DNA from: Bog-473 sp963743785
GTDB taxonomy: Bacteria > Actinomycetota > Acidimicrobiia > Acidimicrobiales > RAAP-2
Length of the DNA stretch: 64,000 nt
Direction: 5' to 3'
NCBI GenBank assembly: GCA_963743785.1
Contig: CAVURD010000004.1
Location: forward strand, 434,001-498,000
Positions 39,560 through 48,612 of this stretch are shown here, piece after piece. A program made the translations under genes and the position numbers. Below the pieces are notes generated by a model. It was not told where the DNA came from, did not search any database, and was given only the letters and a program-made list of their open reading frames with translations. Numbering within the stretch: position 1 is the first letter of the stretch; every line of letters begins with the position of its first letter.

Positions 39560-40387
39560 GCGACCGCGGGTGATCGAAGCGTGCCCCGGGTGAGCCGCCG
39601 CGCCTGGCCGTGGGAGATACGCCACACGCCGCGCAGGTCGCTCAGGGCGGTGGGGAGGATCTGGACGCGGGAGTCCGGATCATCGACCCAGTCCACCGGC
39701 ACCTCGCTCATACGCAGTCCGAGCCGCTCGGCCGTGATGAGGAGCTCGGTATCGAAGAACCACTCATCGTCCTCGACCAAGGGGAGGATTCGCAGGGCGG
39801 CCTCTCGCCGCAGCGCCTTGAAGCCACACTGGGCGTCACTGAATCGACCACGCAAGACACAGTTTGAGGAGCAGGTTGTAGGCGCGCGAGATGAGCTCGC
39901 GCTTGGGCCCACGGATCACGTGGGAGCCGCGGGCCAGGCGGGTGCCCGCAGCGACATCGCGATGCCCCGAAAGGAGAGGGGCCACCAGCGGCACCAGGGC
40001 GGTGAGCGAGGTGGACAAGTCGACGTCCATGTAGGCCACCACCGGTGCCGTGCTGGTTGACCATGCGGTGCGCAGCGCGTGGCCCCGTCCCTTCCGGGCC
40101 AGGTGCAGGGCCGCCACGCCGGGCAGGGCGGCCGCCAGTTCGGTGGCCACGGCCATGGTGCGGTCGGTGCTGGCGTTGTCGACGATGGTGACCAACGCCC
40201 GGAACGGGAACGATTCGTTGAGGAAGTTCCGCAGTGCGGTAATGCGCTCGGCCAGGTGCTCGGCCTCGTTGTAGACCGGCACGGCGATCTCCACATCGAG
40301 GGGCACCCGCCGGGGGTCGACGCCGCGTTCGGGGGGCGCCAGCACTGTCATGCCACGCATGGTGCCCGAGTCCGTTCCGGCCGCCAT
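39560..40387 (-). CDS. Family 2 glycosyltransferase (dolichol-phosphate-sugar synthase type), frameshifted
   Basis: The first frame (40387 to about 39860) begins MAAGTDSGTM and has the GT2 nucleotide-sugar fold: VEIAVPVYNEAEHL, IVDNASTDRT, and YMDVDLSTSL with the DxD-type metal site. The second frame (about 39855 to 39560) gives the acceptor region RGRFSDAQCGFKALRREAA, DDEWFFDTELLITAERLG and VPVDWVDDPDSRV. The break lies near 39855. GGAGGCAC precedes the ATG at 40387. It would make a polyprenyl-phosphate sugar for the GT39-like enzyme. The exact 3' border is uncertain because of the second break into GtrA. Confidence 0.8.
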
Positions 40388-40420
40388 GTGCCTCCGCTGT
40401 GACCAGGGTGTGAATCTCGG

Positions 40421-41164
40421 CTACGAGCCGGTCGTGCGGTCCAAGACGAGCAGGAATTCCAGCGTGCCGTGGCTGTCCGTGGTGACGGTGCCGGCGAAGC
40501 TGGGATTTTCGATGCCGTAGTCGGCGAAGGTGACCGGAATGGAGCCGGTCACATCGATGGACGTGCCGGAGTATCGAGCGGAGACGGGGAAGGTAACGGC
40601 GTGGGTCTGCCCGTGCAGCATCAGGTTGCCGGTGGCCGTTTCGTGCACGGTGACGCCAGCGGCGGGGATGCGGCCCAGGCTGATCGGTGAGGTGAGGGCG
40701 AAGGTGGCCGTGGGGTACCGCGACACCTCCATGATACGGCCGTCGAACTGGCCGTCCCGCTCGCTCTGATCACTGTGGACGTCGGCCATCTGCGCCGTGA
40801 AGGAAGCCGAGCCGACGCTCGTGCCGTCCACCGCGATGGATCCGCTGACCGCGTTGGTGCGCCCGACGGCCACGTTGTTCTGGCCGAAGAGGACCTCGTT
40901 GACCCGGTACCCCACCACCGACTTGCCGGTGGCCTGCCAGGTCCCGGTGGGCGAGGCCACCGACGTGGGGCTGCTGGCCGAGTGCTTCGGGGTCGTGACC
41001 TTGGGGAGGGTCAGCGGCTTGGGGGCGGGTCCCTCAATGAAGTGGATGTAGATGTAGGTGCCCCCCACCACGACCAGCGCAGCCAGGATGAGCACGCCGA
41101 CCATGCCGCCGAGGATCCAGGTCAGGGGGGAGCGCTTCTTCTTGGCCTTGACCGGATCGGTCAC
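40421..41164 (-). CDS. YceI-family protein with N-terminal membrane anchor
   Basis: 247 residues. A cytoplasmic KAKKKRS stretch is followed by one transmembrane helix (about residues 15-40, WILGGMVGVLILAALVVVGG), a Ser/Pro linker, and a YceI lipocalin-like domain (GTWQATGKSVVGYRVNEVLFG, DVHSDQSERDGQFDG, PVTFADYGIENPSFAG). YceI proteins bind polyisoprenoids or similar lipids. The GTG overlaps the stop of the histidine-kinase gene (GTGA), so it is coupled to the two-component system and may be its target or sensor accessory. Confidence 0.88.
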   Translation of the reverse strand: MTDPVKAKKKRSPLTWILGGMVGVLILAALVVVGGTYIYIHFIEGPAPKPLTLPKVTTPKHSASSPTSVASPTGTWQATGKSVVGYRVNEVLFGQNNVAVGRTNAVSGSIAVDGTSVGSASFTAQMADVHSDQSERDGQFDGRIMEVSRYPTATFALTSPISLGRIPAAGVTVHETATGNLMLHGQTHAVTFPVSARYSGTSIDVTGSIPVTFADYGIENPSFAGTVTTDSHGTLEFLLVLDRTTGS

Positions 41165-42904
41165 GCTGTCCCTTTCCGGGCCGCCGTAGCGGAGTCGGGC
41201 TCTACGCCGTCGGCTTCCACGGCGTCGGCTCCGTCGGCGTCGGCTCCGTCGGCGTCGGCTCCGTCGGCCCCGACTTCCACGGCGGTGACCCCCTTGGCGT
41301 CGGACTCATCGGCGTCGGCATCTGGGGCGTCGGCATCTGGGGCGTCGGCACCTGGGTCGTCGGATTCTTCGGCGTCCAGAACGTCGGCGGCCACAGGGAG
41401 GGAGACGGTCACGGTCATACCGCGGCCGGGGGCCGACTCGGCCGAGACGGTGCCGCCGTGAGCGGAGACGATGGCCGAGACGATGGAAAGGCCGAGACCC
41501 GTGCCACCGTGATTCCGGCCCCGGGCCGGGTCGGCCCGGTAGAAGCGCTCGAACACCCGGGCCGCATCCTCGGCCGGCATGCCGGGCCCGTTGTCGCGGA
41601 TGACCACCCGGGCCATCGAGCCGGCCTGATCGACGTGCACCGTGGCCGCGGTGCCCTCCGGGGTGTGGGCGCGCACATTGGCCAGGAGATTGTCGACCAC
41701 CTGGCGCAACCGGGCGGGATCGCCCAGCACCTCGACCGGGTGCGCTGCGGTGAACGTCACCGGCCAGAGCGGGCCCACGGTGGTGGCGGTGCGCACCGCT
41801 TCGGCGCACAGGCCGACCAGCTCGGTGGCGCGTATCTGCAGGGGCAGACCTTCATCGAGCCGGGCCAGCTCCAGCAGGTCGGTGACCAATCGCTCCATGC
41901 GCCCCGTCTCCGAGCGGATCCCCGAGATGACCCGGGGCAGGTCTTCGGCATTGGTGGACGCGCCGCGCTCGAAGAGCTCGGCGTAGGCCGCCACGGCGGC
42001 GATCGGAGTGCGCAACTCGTGCGAGGCGTCGGCGACGAACTGGCGCAGGTGCCGATCGGATTCCTTCAAGCGGGCCTCGGAGGCCAGACGCGCCGCGAAC
42101 GCCGCCTCGATGCGCTCCAACATGACATTGATGGCGCGGGCCAGTCGGCCGACCTCGGTCGTGTCGTCGGCGCCGGGGACGCGCTGATCGAGGTTGCCGG
42201 CTGCGATGGCGTCGGCGGTGCGCTCGACGTCCTCCAGCGGGCGCAAGCCGAGGCGGACCAACCACCAGCCCCCGGCCAGGGCGAGCACCAGCGCGCCGGC
42301 GGTGACGGCCAGCTCAATGAGGAACAGCGTATGGAGGGTGCTGGTCGTATTGCCGATGGGCTCGGCGACCACGATGAGGACCTTCCGGCTGTTGCCCGTG
42401 GTCTGATTGATCGCGTTGCCGTTGGTGACCTGCACCCGGAAGGCCGGTCCACCGCTCTGCGTCGCGCCGGCGGTGAAGTAGGCCGCCGGCGGCCCAGCTG
42501 GCTGGGCGACAATCCCGGAGATTTGATTGGGAAGCTGGGGGCTGTACGCGTGGCCGTCCACGTGGGCCGGGCAGGTGTCGAGCACCTGGCCGGACGTTGT
42601 CCGCACCTCAATGAAGGGGATCGAGAAGCCGAAATCGCCCCCAGGGGCGTTCCCTCCCCCGCCGCCTGGGCCGCCGTTGTCCGGATTGCCCGAGCCAAAC
42701 ACACCCGCACCCGACGCAGGACACCGGCCGGCTGGAGATATCGCTGAGGAATCGGTCGAGCTGGAGAGGATTCTGCGCCAGGGTCTGGTCGTCCTGTTTG
42801 TAGAGCGACGAGCGCAGGGCCGAGTAGGTGGCGAAGTCAGCAACCACCAGTGCCACAATGGCGATCGCCCCGACGGCCAGGAGGAGTCGGAGTCGGAGTG
42901 ACAC
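41161..42904 (-). CDS. Sensor histidine kinase (HAMP-HisKA-HATPase), one frameshift
   Basis: The first frame begins MSLRLRLLLAVGAIAIVALVVAD (transmembrane helix 1). A frameshift near 42715 leads into the rest: an extracellular domain, a second transmembrane segment (LIELAVTAGALVLALAGGWWLV), HAMP (LGLRPLEDVERTADAIAAGNLDQRV), HisKA H-box ASHELRTPIAAVAAYAELF, and an N-box/G-box ATPase (VDNLLANVRAH, DNGPGMPAED, GGTGLGLSIVSAIV). An Asp/Ala-rich tail encoded by hexamer and 12-mer repeats (41210-41370) ends the protein. The GTG start comes directly after the regulator stop. The stimulus is unknown. Confidence 0.85.
41210..41370. repeat. Imperfect GTCGGC/GCGTCG repeat tract in the kinase 3' end
   Basis: Repeated GTCGGCTCC/GTCGGCGTC units and GGCGTCGGCATCTGG copies encode the Asp-Ala-rich C-terminal tail of the histidine kinase. 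The tract is internally near-tandem and could vary in copy number without shifting frame. Confidence 0.65.
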
Positions 42905-43618
42905 TCAATTCGATCCGGCGGTGGGCTCCGGCTCGCGGAGGGTGTAGCCGACCAGGCGGATGGTGTGAATGAGCGGCGGCCCGTGTCGCTCCAACTTCTT
43001 GCGCAGGTAGCTCACGTAGGTCTCCACCACGTTTCCGTCGCCGCCGAAGTCGTAGTGCCACACGTGGTCGAGGATCTGGGACTTGGAGAGCACGTGACGC
43101 GGGTTCAGCAGGAAGTAGCGCAAGAGGTTGAACTCGGTGGCCGTGAGCTGGATCTGACTGCCTCCCCGGCGCACCTCGTGGGCGTTCTCGTCCATCTCGA
43201 GATCGGCAAAGCGCAGGATGCCGTCGTCCTCGCCCTCGTAGCCGGTCCGGCGCAAGATGGCGTGGACCCGGGCAATCAACTCGGCCAAGGCGAAGGGCTT
43301 GGTGACGTAGTCATCCCCCCCGATGGTCAGGCCGGCCAGCTTGTCCTGCAAGGAGTCCCGAGCCGTCAGGAAGAGGATGGGGACCCGCAACCCGTCCGAG
43401 CGGAGCCGCCGGGTGACCTCGAGGCCATCGAGGTCGGGCAACATCACATCGAGGATGACCAGGTCCGGTGGATCGTCCTGGGCCTGGGCCAGGGCGAGCC
43501 GGCCCGTCACGGCCTCATCCACGGTGAACCCTTCGTAGCGCAGGGACGTGGCCACGGCATCGACGATGGACGGCTCGTCGTCTACCACCAGCACCCTCGG
43601 TCCGTTCTCAGTCTTCAC
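42905..43618 (-). CDS. OmpR/PhoB-family response regulator
   Basis: A 237-residue two-domain regulator. The receiver domain shows DDEPS, the phospho-acceptor Asp in LVILDVMLPD, the Thr in LFLTARD and the Lys in YVTKPFAL. The C-terminal winged helix (ATEFNLLRYFLLNPRHVLSKSQILDHVW, VVETYVSYLRKKLE) binds DNA. It resembles mycobacterial MprA/TcrA/PrrA regulators. It starts with GTG at 43618 and is followed directly by its kinase and the YceI gene. Confidence 0.93.
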   Translation of the reverse strand: MKTENGPRVLVVDDEPSIVDAVATSLRYEGFTVDEAVTGRLALAQAQDDPPDLVILDVMLPDLDGLEVTRRLRSDGLRVPILFLTARDSLQDKLAGLTIGGDDYVTKPFALAELIARVHAILRRTGYEGEDDGILRFADLEMDENAHEVRRGGSQIQLTATEFNLLRYFLLNPRHVLSKSQILDHVWHYDFGGDGNVVETYVSYLRKKLERHGPPLIHTIRLVGYTLREPEPTAGSN

Positions 43619-43852
43619 CTACCGCACCTCCAGTGGAGCCACATTTCCACCCGGAGTTTCCCACCCCGTGAGGACCGGCTGTGGTCCCCCTGTGAGGAGG
43701 TCCCGGCCTCCGGCACCGATGGGTGGGCCGGGCACCGAGGCTGACGCCGAAGGCGAAGCCGATGGAGCGGGCGGCGATCTCCATCGTCGGATGGACGAAC
43801 CCCCTCGAGAGGCCGGCACGTCGTCGGCGTCCGGGGCCGAGCAAGCCGCTGG

Positions 43853-45127
43853 TCAGGAGCCCAAGGCGATGAGCGCCCGGCGCAGGAGGTCCAGAGCGGA
43901 GATCGCCCCGTACTGGCGCACCCGTTCGCGATCGCCCGGCAGGCGCATCTCCCGGGCCTCGGTCCGGCCGTGGGGAAGGGCCAACCCGACGAAGATGGTG
44001 CCCGGCGCCACCCCCTCCTGGTCGTCCGGCCCGGCCACCCCGGTGATGCCGAGCCCGACGTCGGAACCGGTGGCCCGGCACACCCCTTGTGCCATGGCGA
44101 CGGCGGCCGCCTCCGAGACCACCGGGCCGACCGGCACTCCGAGCACATCGAATTTCACCTGCGAGTGGTAGGCCACCACGCCGCCCCGGAACCAGGCCGA
44201 GGCGCCGGGCACGTTGACCAGGCGGGACGCGATGAGACCGCCGGTGAGCGACTCGGCCACGCCGAAGGTCAGCCCGTGAAGGACCAGCTGGGCGGCCACG
44301 GCGTGCTCCATGGACTCCTCGTCGGTCCCGAAGACGATGTCGCCGAGGTGTGACTCGATGGTCGATCGCACCTCCTTCTCTTCGAGGTCGAGGAGGGCGT
44401 TCCCCTGGGCCAGGGTCGGGGCGTGCGCGGTGATCCGCACCTTGATCCCCTCCATGCCCGAGGCCAGGAAGGCCAGCGTGACCGAGCCGCCGCGGTCGAA
44501 CGCATCGAGCGCGTCGATCCGGCTCTGCAGGGCCTCGGCCAGGCCGGACTCGCTGGCCCCCCAGGTCCGGAGCACCCGGCTCACGATGACGTTCTCCTCG
44601 CCCGCCGCGGCCATGCGGGCCCGCAGGTCGGGCAGGATGCCCCGCTCGAACATCTCGGCCATCTCGTAGGGCACCCCTGGCACGGCGTAGATGACCTTGT
44701 TGCCCAGTGGGCAGATGAGCCCCGGGGCGGTCCCGGCCCGCTGGGGGATGATGGTGGCCCCGGCGGGCACGTCGGCCTGGCGCTCGTTGTTGACCGACAT
44801 GGCCCGGCCCCGGGTCTGGAAGAAACCGGCGATAACGTCGACGATCTTCTGGTCCCGCACCAGCTCGACTCCCATGACGTCGGCGATGGCCTCCCGGGTG
44901 ATGTCGTCCTGGGTCGGGCCCAGGCCGCCGCAGACGATGATCCCGTCACTGCGGGCCAGCGCGGTCCGGAAGGCCAGCGTCATCCGCTCGTGATTGTCGC
45001 CCACCGCCTGGTGGAAGTGCGAGGTCACGCCGGCCGAGGCCAGGCGGTCGCCCAGCCAGGCGGAATTGGTGTCGGCGATCTGGCCGAGCAGGAGCTCGGT
45101 GCCGACCGCCACGATCTCCACCCTCAC
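43853..45127 (-). CDS. cinA: CinA-family protein (nicotinamide-nucleotide amidohydrolase domain)
   Basis: A 424-residue CinA. The N-terminal MoaB-like domain contains VAVGTELLLGQIADTNSAWLG and CGGLGPTQDDITREA. The C-terminal amidase domain has VAESLTGGLIASRLVNVPGAS and GITGVAGPD with the catalytic Ser/Lys region. It recycles NMN-type pyridine nucleotides and may act in ADP-ribose metabolism. The GTG start overlaps the pgsA stop (GTGA). rimO, pgsA and cinA form a tightly coupled run found in many actinobacteria near recA. Confidence 0.93.
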   Translation of the reverse strand: MRVEIVAVGTELLLGQIADTNSAWLGDRLASAGVTSHFHQAVGDNHERMTLAFRTALARSDGIIVCGGLGPTQDDITREAIADVMGVELVRDQKIVDVIAGFFQTRGRAMSVNNERQADVPAGATIIPQRAGTAPGLICPLGNKVIYAVPGVPYEMAEMFERGILPDLRARMAAAGEENVIVSRVLRTWGASESGLAEALQSRIDALDAFDRGGSVTLAFLASGMEGIKVRITAHAPTLAQGNALLDLEEKEVRSTIESHLGDIVFGTDEESMEHAVAAQLVLHGLTFGVAESLTGGLIASRLVNVPGASAWFRGGVVAYHSQVKFDVLGVPVGPVVSEAAAVAMAQGVCRATGSDVGLGITGVAGPDDQEGVAPGTIFVGLALPHGRTEAREMRLPGDRERVRQYGAISALDLLRRALIALGS

Positions 45128-45702
45128 GCGTGTGCCTCCCTGGAGGCCCGCCGGCCGTCCAGCAGGTACTGGAACCCGGTGGCCAGGGTCAGGGCGGCGG
45201 CGACCCAGATCGACGCCACCTGCACGGTGTGGTTGTTGGCCAGCGGAGGGATGATGCACGTCCCGACCGCCCAATCCTGGACGAACGTCTTCAGCTTGGC
45301 CGAGTTCCGGGCCGGGATGGAGACGCCCCGTCGCCCCACCCACGAGCGGTAGACCTGCATGCCGACCTCGCGGATGGCGATGAGGATGACCGGGAGCCAG
45401 GGCAGATGCCCCTGCGCGGCCAGGGCGAAGAGCGCACCGAGTACGACCGCCTTGTCGGCCAGGGGGTCCAGGAAGGCCCCGGACCGGGTGGTGCCCTGGC
45501 GGCGGGCCATGTACCCATCGAGCCCATCGCTGCCGGCGACGACCAGGCCGACGACCACGTTGAACCAGGTCGCCCCCCAGATCACGATCATGGCGACGAA
45601 GACCGGCGCGGCCAGCAGGCGGGCGACGGTCACCGCATTGGCCGGCGTGGCCAGGGCGGTCGGCCCGAACGTGAAGACGCGGGTCGGGTCGGTATCGGTC
45701 AC
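45124..45702 (-). CDS. pgsA: CDP-diacylglycerol-glycerol-3-phosphate phosphatidyltransferase
   Basis: A 192-residue CDP-alcohol phosphatidyltransferase with the signature DG-x2-AR-x8-G-x3-D-x3-D, seen in SDGLDGYMARRQGTTRSGAFLDPLAD. The Asp residues bind metal ions and drive transfer of phosphatidyl groups. About five transmembrane segments are present. It makes phosphatidylglycerol phosphate, a cardiolipin precursor. The start overlaps the rimO stop (GTGA) and the end overlaps cinA, so all three are coupled. Assignment to the glycerophosphate subtype rests on context and similarity. Confidence 0.9.
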   Translation of the reverse strand: MTDTDPTRVFTFGPTALATPANAVTVARLLAAPVFVAMIVIWGATWFNVVVGLVVAGSDGLDGYMARRQGTTRSGAFLDPLADKAVVLGALFALAAQGHLPWLPVILIAIREVGMQVYRSWVGRRGVSIPARNSAKLKTFVQDWAVGTCIIPPLANNHTVQVASIWVAAALTLATGFQYLLDGRRASREAHA

Positions 45703-47123
45703 CGCGGCGCTCCTGCCAGGTGATGGTCGTAGGCGTCGTCGCCGACCCTGACGGCGTGGAGGTCCGGCCCCTCCGCGGCGACGATCTCGACATCGAGCAG
45801 GTCACCGGCGACGGTGTCGCTGGGGAGACGGACGATGCCGTCGATCTCGGGCGCCTCGTGCACCGTGCGGCCCCGGCCCGGGCTGTCGACCAGCACCTGG
45901 CACCGCTGGCCGACCAGCAGGTCCCGCCGGGCCGCCGTGATCCCGTCCTGCATCTCGGCGCACTCGCGGAGGCGTTCGAGGGCCAGTTCGGCCGGCACCT
46001 GATCGGGCAGATCGGCCGCATGGGTCCCCACCTCAGGGGAGAACGGGAAGAAGCCAGCCCAATCGAGCTGAGCCTCGTCGAGGAACTCCAGGAGCCGGTC
46101 GTGGTCACGCTCGGTCTCGCCCGGGTAACCCAGGATGAAGGAGGAGCGAAAGGTGGCCTGACCGTCGAGGCGGCGGATGTCGGCGATGCGGCGCAGGAAG
46201 CGTTCGCCGTCACCCCATCGGCGCATGCGGGCCAGCAGCGGCCGCGAGACGTGCTGGAGGGAGAGGTCGAAGTACGGCACCCCGGTGGCCACCACCGCCT
46301 CGATGAGCTCGTCGGTCAACCCGGACGGGTACAGATACAGCAGCCTCGTGCGGTGGACTCGGGCCGAGACGGCGCGGGTCAGAGCGGCGATGGGCGACCG
46401 GCCGGCCTTGACCCGTTCACCCGGTCGGGAACGGTCGCGGCCGTAGGAAGCCAGATCCTGGGCCACCAGCACGATCTCGCGCAACGGCGGCGCGGCGTCA
46501 CCGTCCGGCGTCGATCCGCCGGCCAGGAGCAACGCCACCTCGGCCATGATCTCGTCGGTGCCCCGCGACCGCTGCTTGCCCCGGAAGGACGGGATGGCGC
46601 AGAAGCCGCAGATGCGGTCGCACCCTTCGGCCACCTTGACGTAGGCCCACGGGGCCTCCGACGCCGGGCGGGCCAACTCGAGCAGATCGAACCCCTTGGT
46701 GGGTCGCGGTCCGGACGTGGGCGTGGGCGTGGGCGCGGCGGACAAGGTCACGGGGACCGGGACGGTGACGGGTACGGGGTGCGGGTGCGGGTGCGGGTCG
46801 GCGAAGTCCAGGCCGAAGCCGGCCACCAGGTCCACTTCGGGCAGCGCCTCGGTCAGCTCGTCTCCGTATCGTTCGGCCATGCAGCCGGTGACCACCAGGC
46901 GAGCCCCGGGTGACCGTTGGTCCGCCAACTCGAGCACGGTCTCGATCGATTCCTGGCGGGCCGACTCGATGAAGGCGCAGGTGTTGACCACCACCAGGTC
47001 GGCCTCAGCCGGCCCGGCGGCGCGCCGATACCCCTGAGCGGCCAACCGCCCCGCCAGCTTGTCCGAGTCAACCTGGTTCTTCGGACATCCCAAGGTCTGT
47101 AACCAGTACCGACCTTCGCCCAC
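45699..47123 (-). CDS. rimO: Ribosomal protein S12 methylthiotransferase
   Basis: A 474-residue radical-SAM methylthiotransferase of the RimO type. The UPF0004 N-terminal domain has LQTLGCPKNQVDSD, VNTCAFIESA and TGCMAERYG with three Cys ligands. The radical-SAM cluster motif is GCDRICGFCAIPSFRGKQRSR, and a TRAM domain follows near the C-terminus (DLLVGQRCQVLVD). A Pro/His/Val/Thr-rich insert (about residues 109-140), encoded by hexanucleotide repeats, lengthens the linker between the two domains. The GTG start follows GGAGCGCGC. Confidence 0.93.
   Translation of the reverse strand: MGEGRYWLQTLGCPKNQVDSDKLAGRLAAQGYRRAAGPAEADLVVVNTCAFIESARQESIETVLELADQRSPGARLVVTGCMAERYGDELTEALPEVDLVAGFGLDFADPHPHPHPVPVTVPVPVTLSAAPTPTPTSGPRPTKGFDLLELARPASEAPWAYVKVAEGCDRICGFCAIPSFRGKQRSRGTDEIMAEVALLLAGGSTPDGDAAPPLREIVLVAQDLASYGRDRSRPGERVKAGRSPIAALTRAVSARVHRTRLLYLYPSGLTDELIEAVVATGVPYFDLSLQHVSRPLLARMRRWGDGERFLRRIADIRRLDGQATFRSSFILGYPGETERDHDRLLEFLDEAQLDWAGFFPFSPEVGTHAADLPDQVPAELALERLRECAEMQDGITAARRDLLVGQRCQVLVDSPGRGRTVHEAPEIDGIVRLPSDTVAGDLLDVEIVAAEGPDLHAVRVGDDAYDHHLAGAPR
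46715..46800. repeat. Hexanucleotide repeats in the rimO linker
   Basis: Tandem GGGTGC and related units (GGGACGGTGAC; GTGGGCGTGGGCGTGGGC) encode a His-Pro/Val-Pro/Thr-Pro insert between the UPF0004 and radical-SAM domains. Copy changes of 6 bp would stay in frame. Confidence 0.7.
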
Positions 47124-47226
47124 GCGCGCTCCTTACAGCCGACCGGGCCCACCACGGTGGCGGGACACGGCAAGTCCGCCGGGGCGGACCTCTTGGTTCG
47201 GGCACATCTGGTACCCGCCCCCGGAG

Positions 47227-47315
47227 CGGAGAGGGAGGGATTTGAACCCTCGGACCCAGTTACCCAGGTCAATTCATTAGCAGTGAATCCGATTCGGCCG
47301 CTCTCGCACCTCTCC
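47227..47315 (-). tRNA. tRNA-Ser (anticodon GCU)
   Basis: On the minus strand an 89-nt class II tRNA folds with the acceptor stem GGAGAGG/CCTCTCC, discriminator G, anticodon stem ATTCA/TGAAT with loop CTGCTAA (anticodon GCT), a long variable arm and the T-arm GAGGGTTCAAATCCCTC. The 3' CCA is not encoded. It decodes AGC/AGU serine codons. It lies between rimO and a dehydrogenase gene. Confidence 0.95.
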
Positions 47316-47491
47316 CGGTGCGCCAAGTGTAGGTCATGAGCGATGCATCACCATTTCCACCGGACAGAGCGGCGAGCCTGCGAACTGGGTCAATGCAGCG
47401 GTGCAGCGCCGTCTGCGGGCGAGACCGCGCAGGTCCTGGAACCGCTACTCCGACGCGGCGACGGCGCAGCCCTTGAGCGCCGGCACTGCTT

Positions 47492-48532
47492 TCATCGGGC
47501 GAGCACGACCTTGATAGCGCCGGTGTCGGCGGCTCGGGCGAACACGTCATAGGCCTCGATCATCTCGTGCAACTTGAAGTGGTGGGTCGCAAATTGAGCG
47601 GCTTCAATCTGGTGGGAAGCCACCAGACGGAGCAGGGTGGGAGTCGAATATGTGTCGACCAGCCCCGTCGTTATGGTCACGTCGCGTGTCCACAAGGATT
47701 CGAGGTGCAAGGTGACGGGTTTACCGTGCACTCCAATATTGGCCACGTGGCCCCCGGGGCGAACCAACTCCGTGCAGAGTTGAAAGCTGGCCGGGACCCC
47801 GACGGCCTCGATGGCGACGTCGGCACCCAGCCCGCCGGTGAGCCGGTGAACATAGGCGACGGCACCCTCTCGGGAGTTGTTGAACGTGTGATCGGCCCCA
47901 AAACGTTTGGCCGCGTCGAGGCGGGCCTCCGCGAGGTCGATGGCGATCACGTGACTCGGTGAGTACAGCAGTGCCCCGGTGATGGCTGAGAGCCCGACCG
48001 GGCCGGCTCCGACCACCGCGACGGTGTCGCCGGGCTGGACTCTTCCATTGAGAACTCCCACTTCGTAGGCGGTGGGAAGGATGTCGGCCAACATGAGGAG
48101 CTCCTCGTCACTGGCACCATCGGGCAGGCGATACGTCGAGGTGTCGGCAAAGGGCACACGAACGTATTCAGCTTGGGTGCCGTCGATCAAGTGGCCGAGG
48201 ATCCAGCCACCCCCGCCGAGGCATTGGCCGTAGTGCCCTTCCCGGCAGAATCGACAGGCTCCGCAAGCCGAGATGCACGACACGAGCACCCGGTCACCGG
48301 CGGAAAGAGTCTTGACACCGGTGCCGACCTCTTCAATGGTGCCCACGGCCTCGTGGCCGAGGATTCGCCCCACCGTGACCTCGGGCGTGTCGCCTTTCAA
48401 GATGTGCAAGTCAGACCCGCAGATCGTGGTGACGTCAATTCTCACGATGGCGTCGGTGTCCTCCCGCAGGGACGGGTGCGGCACTTCTTCCCATGCTTTA
48501 GATCCGGGGCCCTTGTAGACGAGTGCTTTCAT
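47492..48532 (-). CDS. Zinc-dependent alcohol dehydrogenase
   Basis: A 346-residue medium-chain dehydrogenase. The catalytic zinc ligands are in TTICGSDLHIL and GHEAVGTIEEVG. The structural zinc lobe is CGACRFCREGHYGQC (four Cys). The Rossmann motif is VAVVGAGPVGLSA, with IDLAEARLDAAKRFGADHTF following. The pattern fits NADP/NAD-dependent secondary alcohol or formaldehyde-type dehydrogenases. The family is sure; the substrate is not. It is the first gene of the stress-like locus. Confidence 0.93.
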   Translation of the reverse strand: MKALVYKGPGSKAWEEVPHPSLREDTDAIVRIDVTTICGSDLHILKGDTPEVTVGRILGHEAVGTIEEVGTGVKTLSAGDRVLVSCISACGACRFCREGHYGQCLGGGGWILGHLIDGTQAEYVRVPFADTSTYRLPDGASDEELLMLADILPTAYEVGVLNGRVQPGDTVAVVGAGPVGLSAITGALLYSPSHVIAIDLAEARLDAAKRFGADHTFNNSREGAVAYVHRLTGGLGADVAIEAVGVPASFQLCTELVRPGGHVANIGVHGKPVTLHLESLWTRDVTITTGLVDTYSTPTLLRLVASHQIEAAQFATHHFKLHEMIEAYDVFARAADTGAIKVVLAR

Positions 48533-48612
48533 GGGTGCATCTCCTATGTCTTGAAACCCACACTGCGTTTGAGCGTGGGAGATCTACGAGCCGAGACTTC
48601 TCGGCTTGCTGG

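Noticed and set aside
38731..39912. Single 393-codon protein in the GT2/GtrA/GT39 region
   Set aside because: Only its first third matches GT2; the rest runs antiphase through GtrA and the GT39-like gene, so it is a frameshift product.
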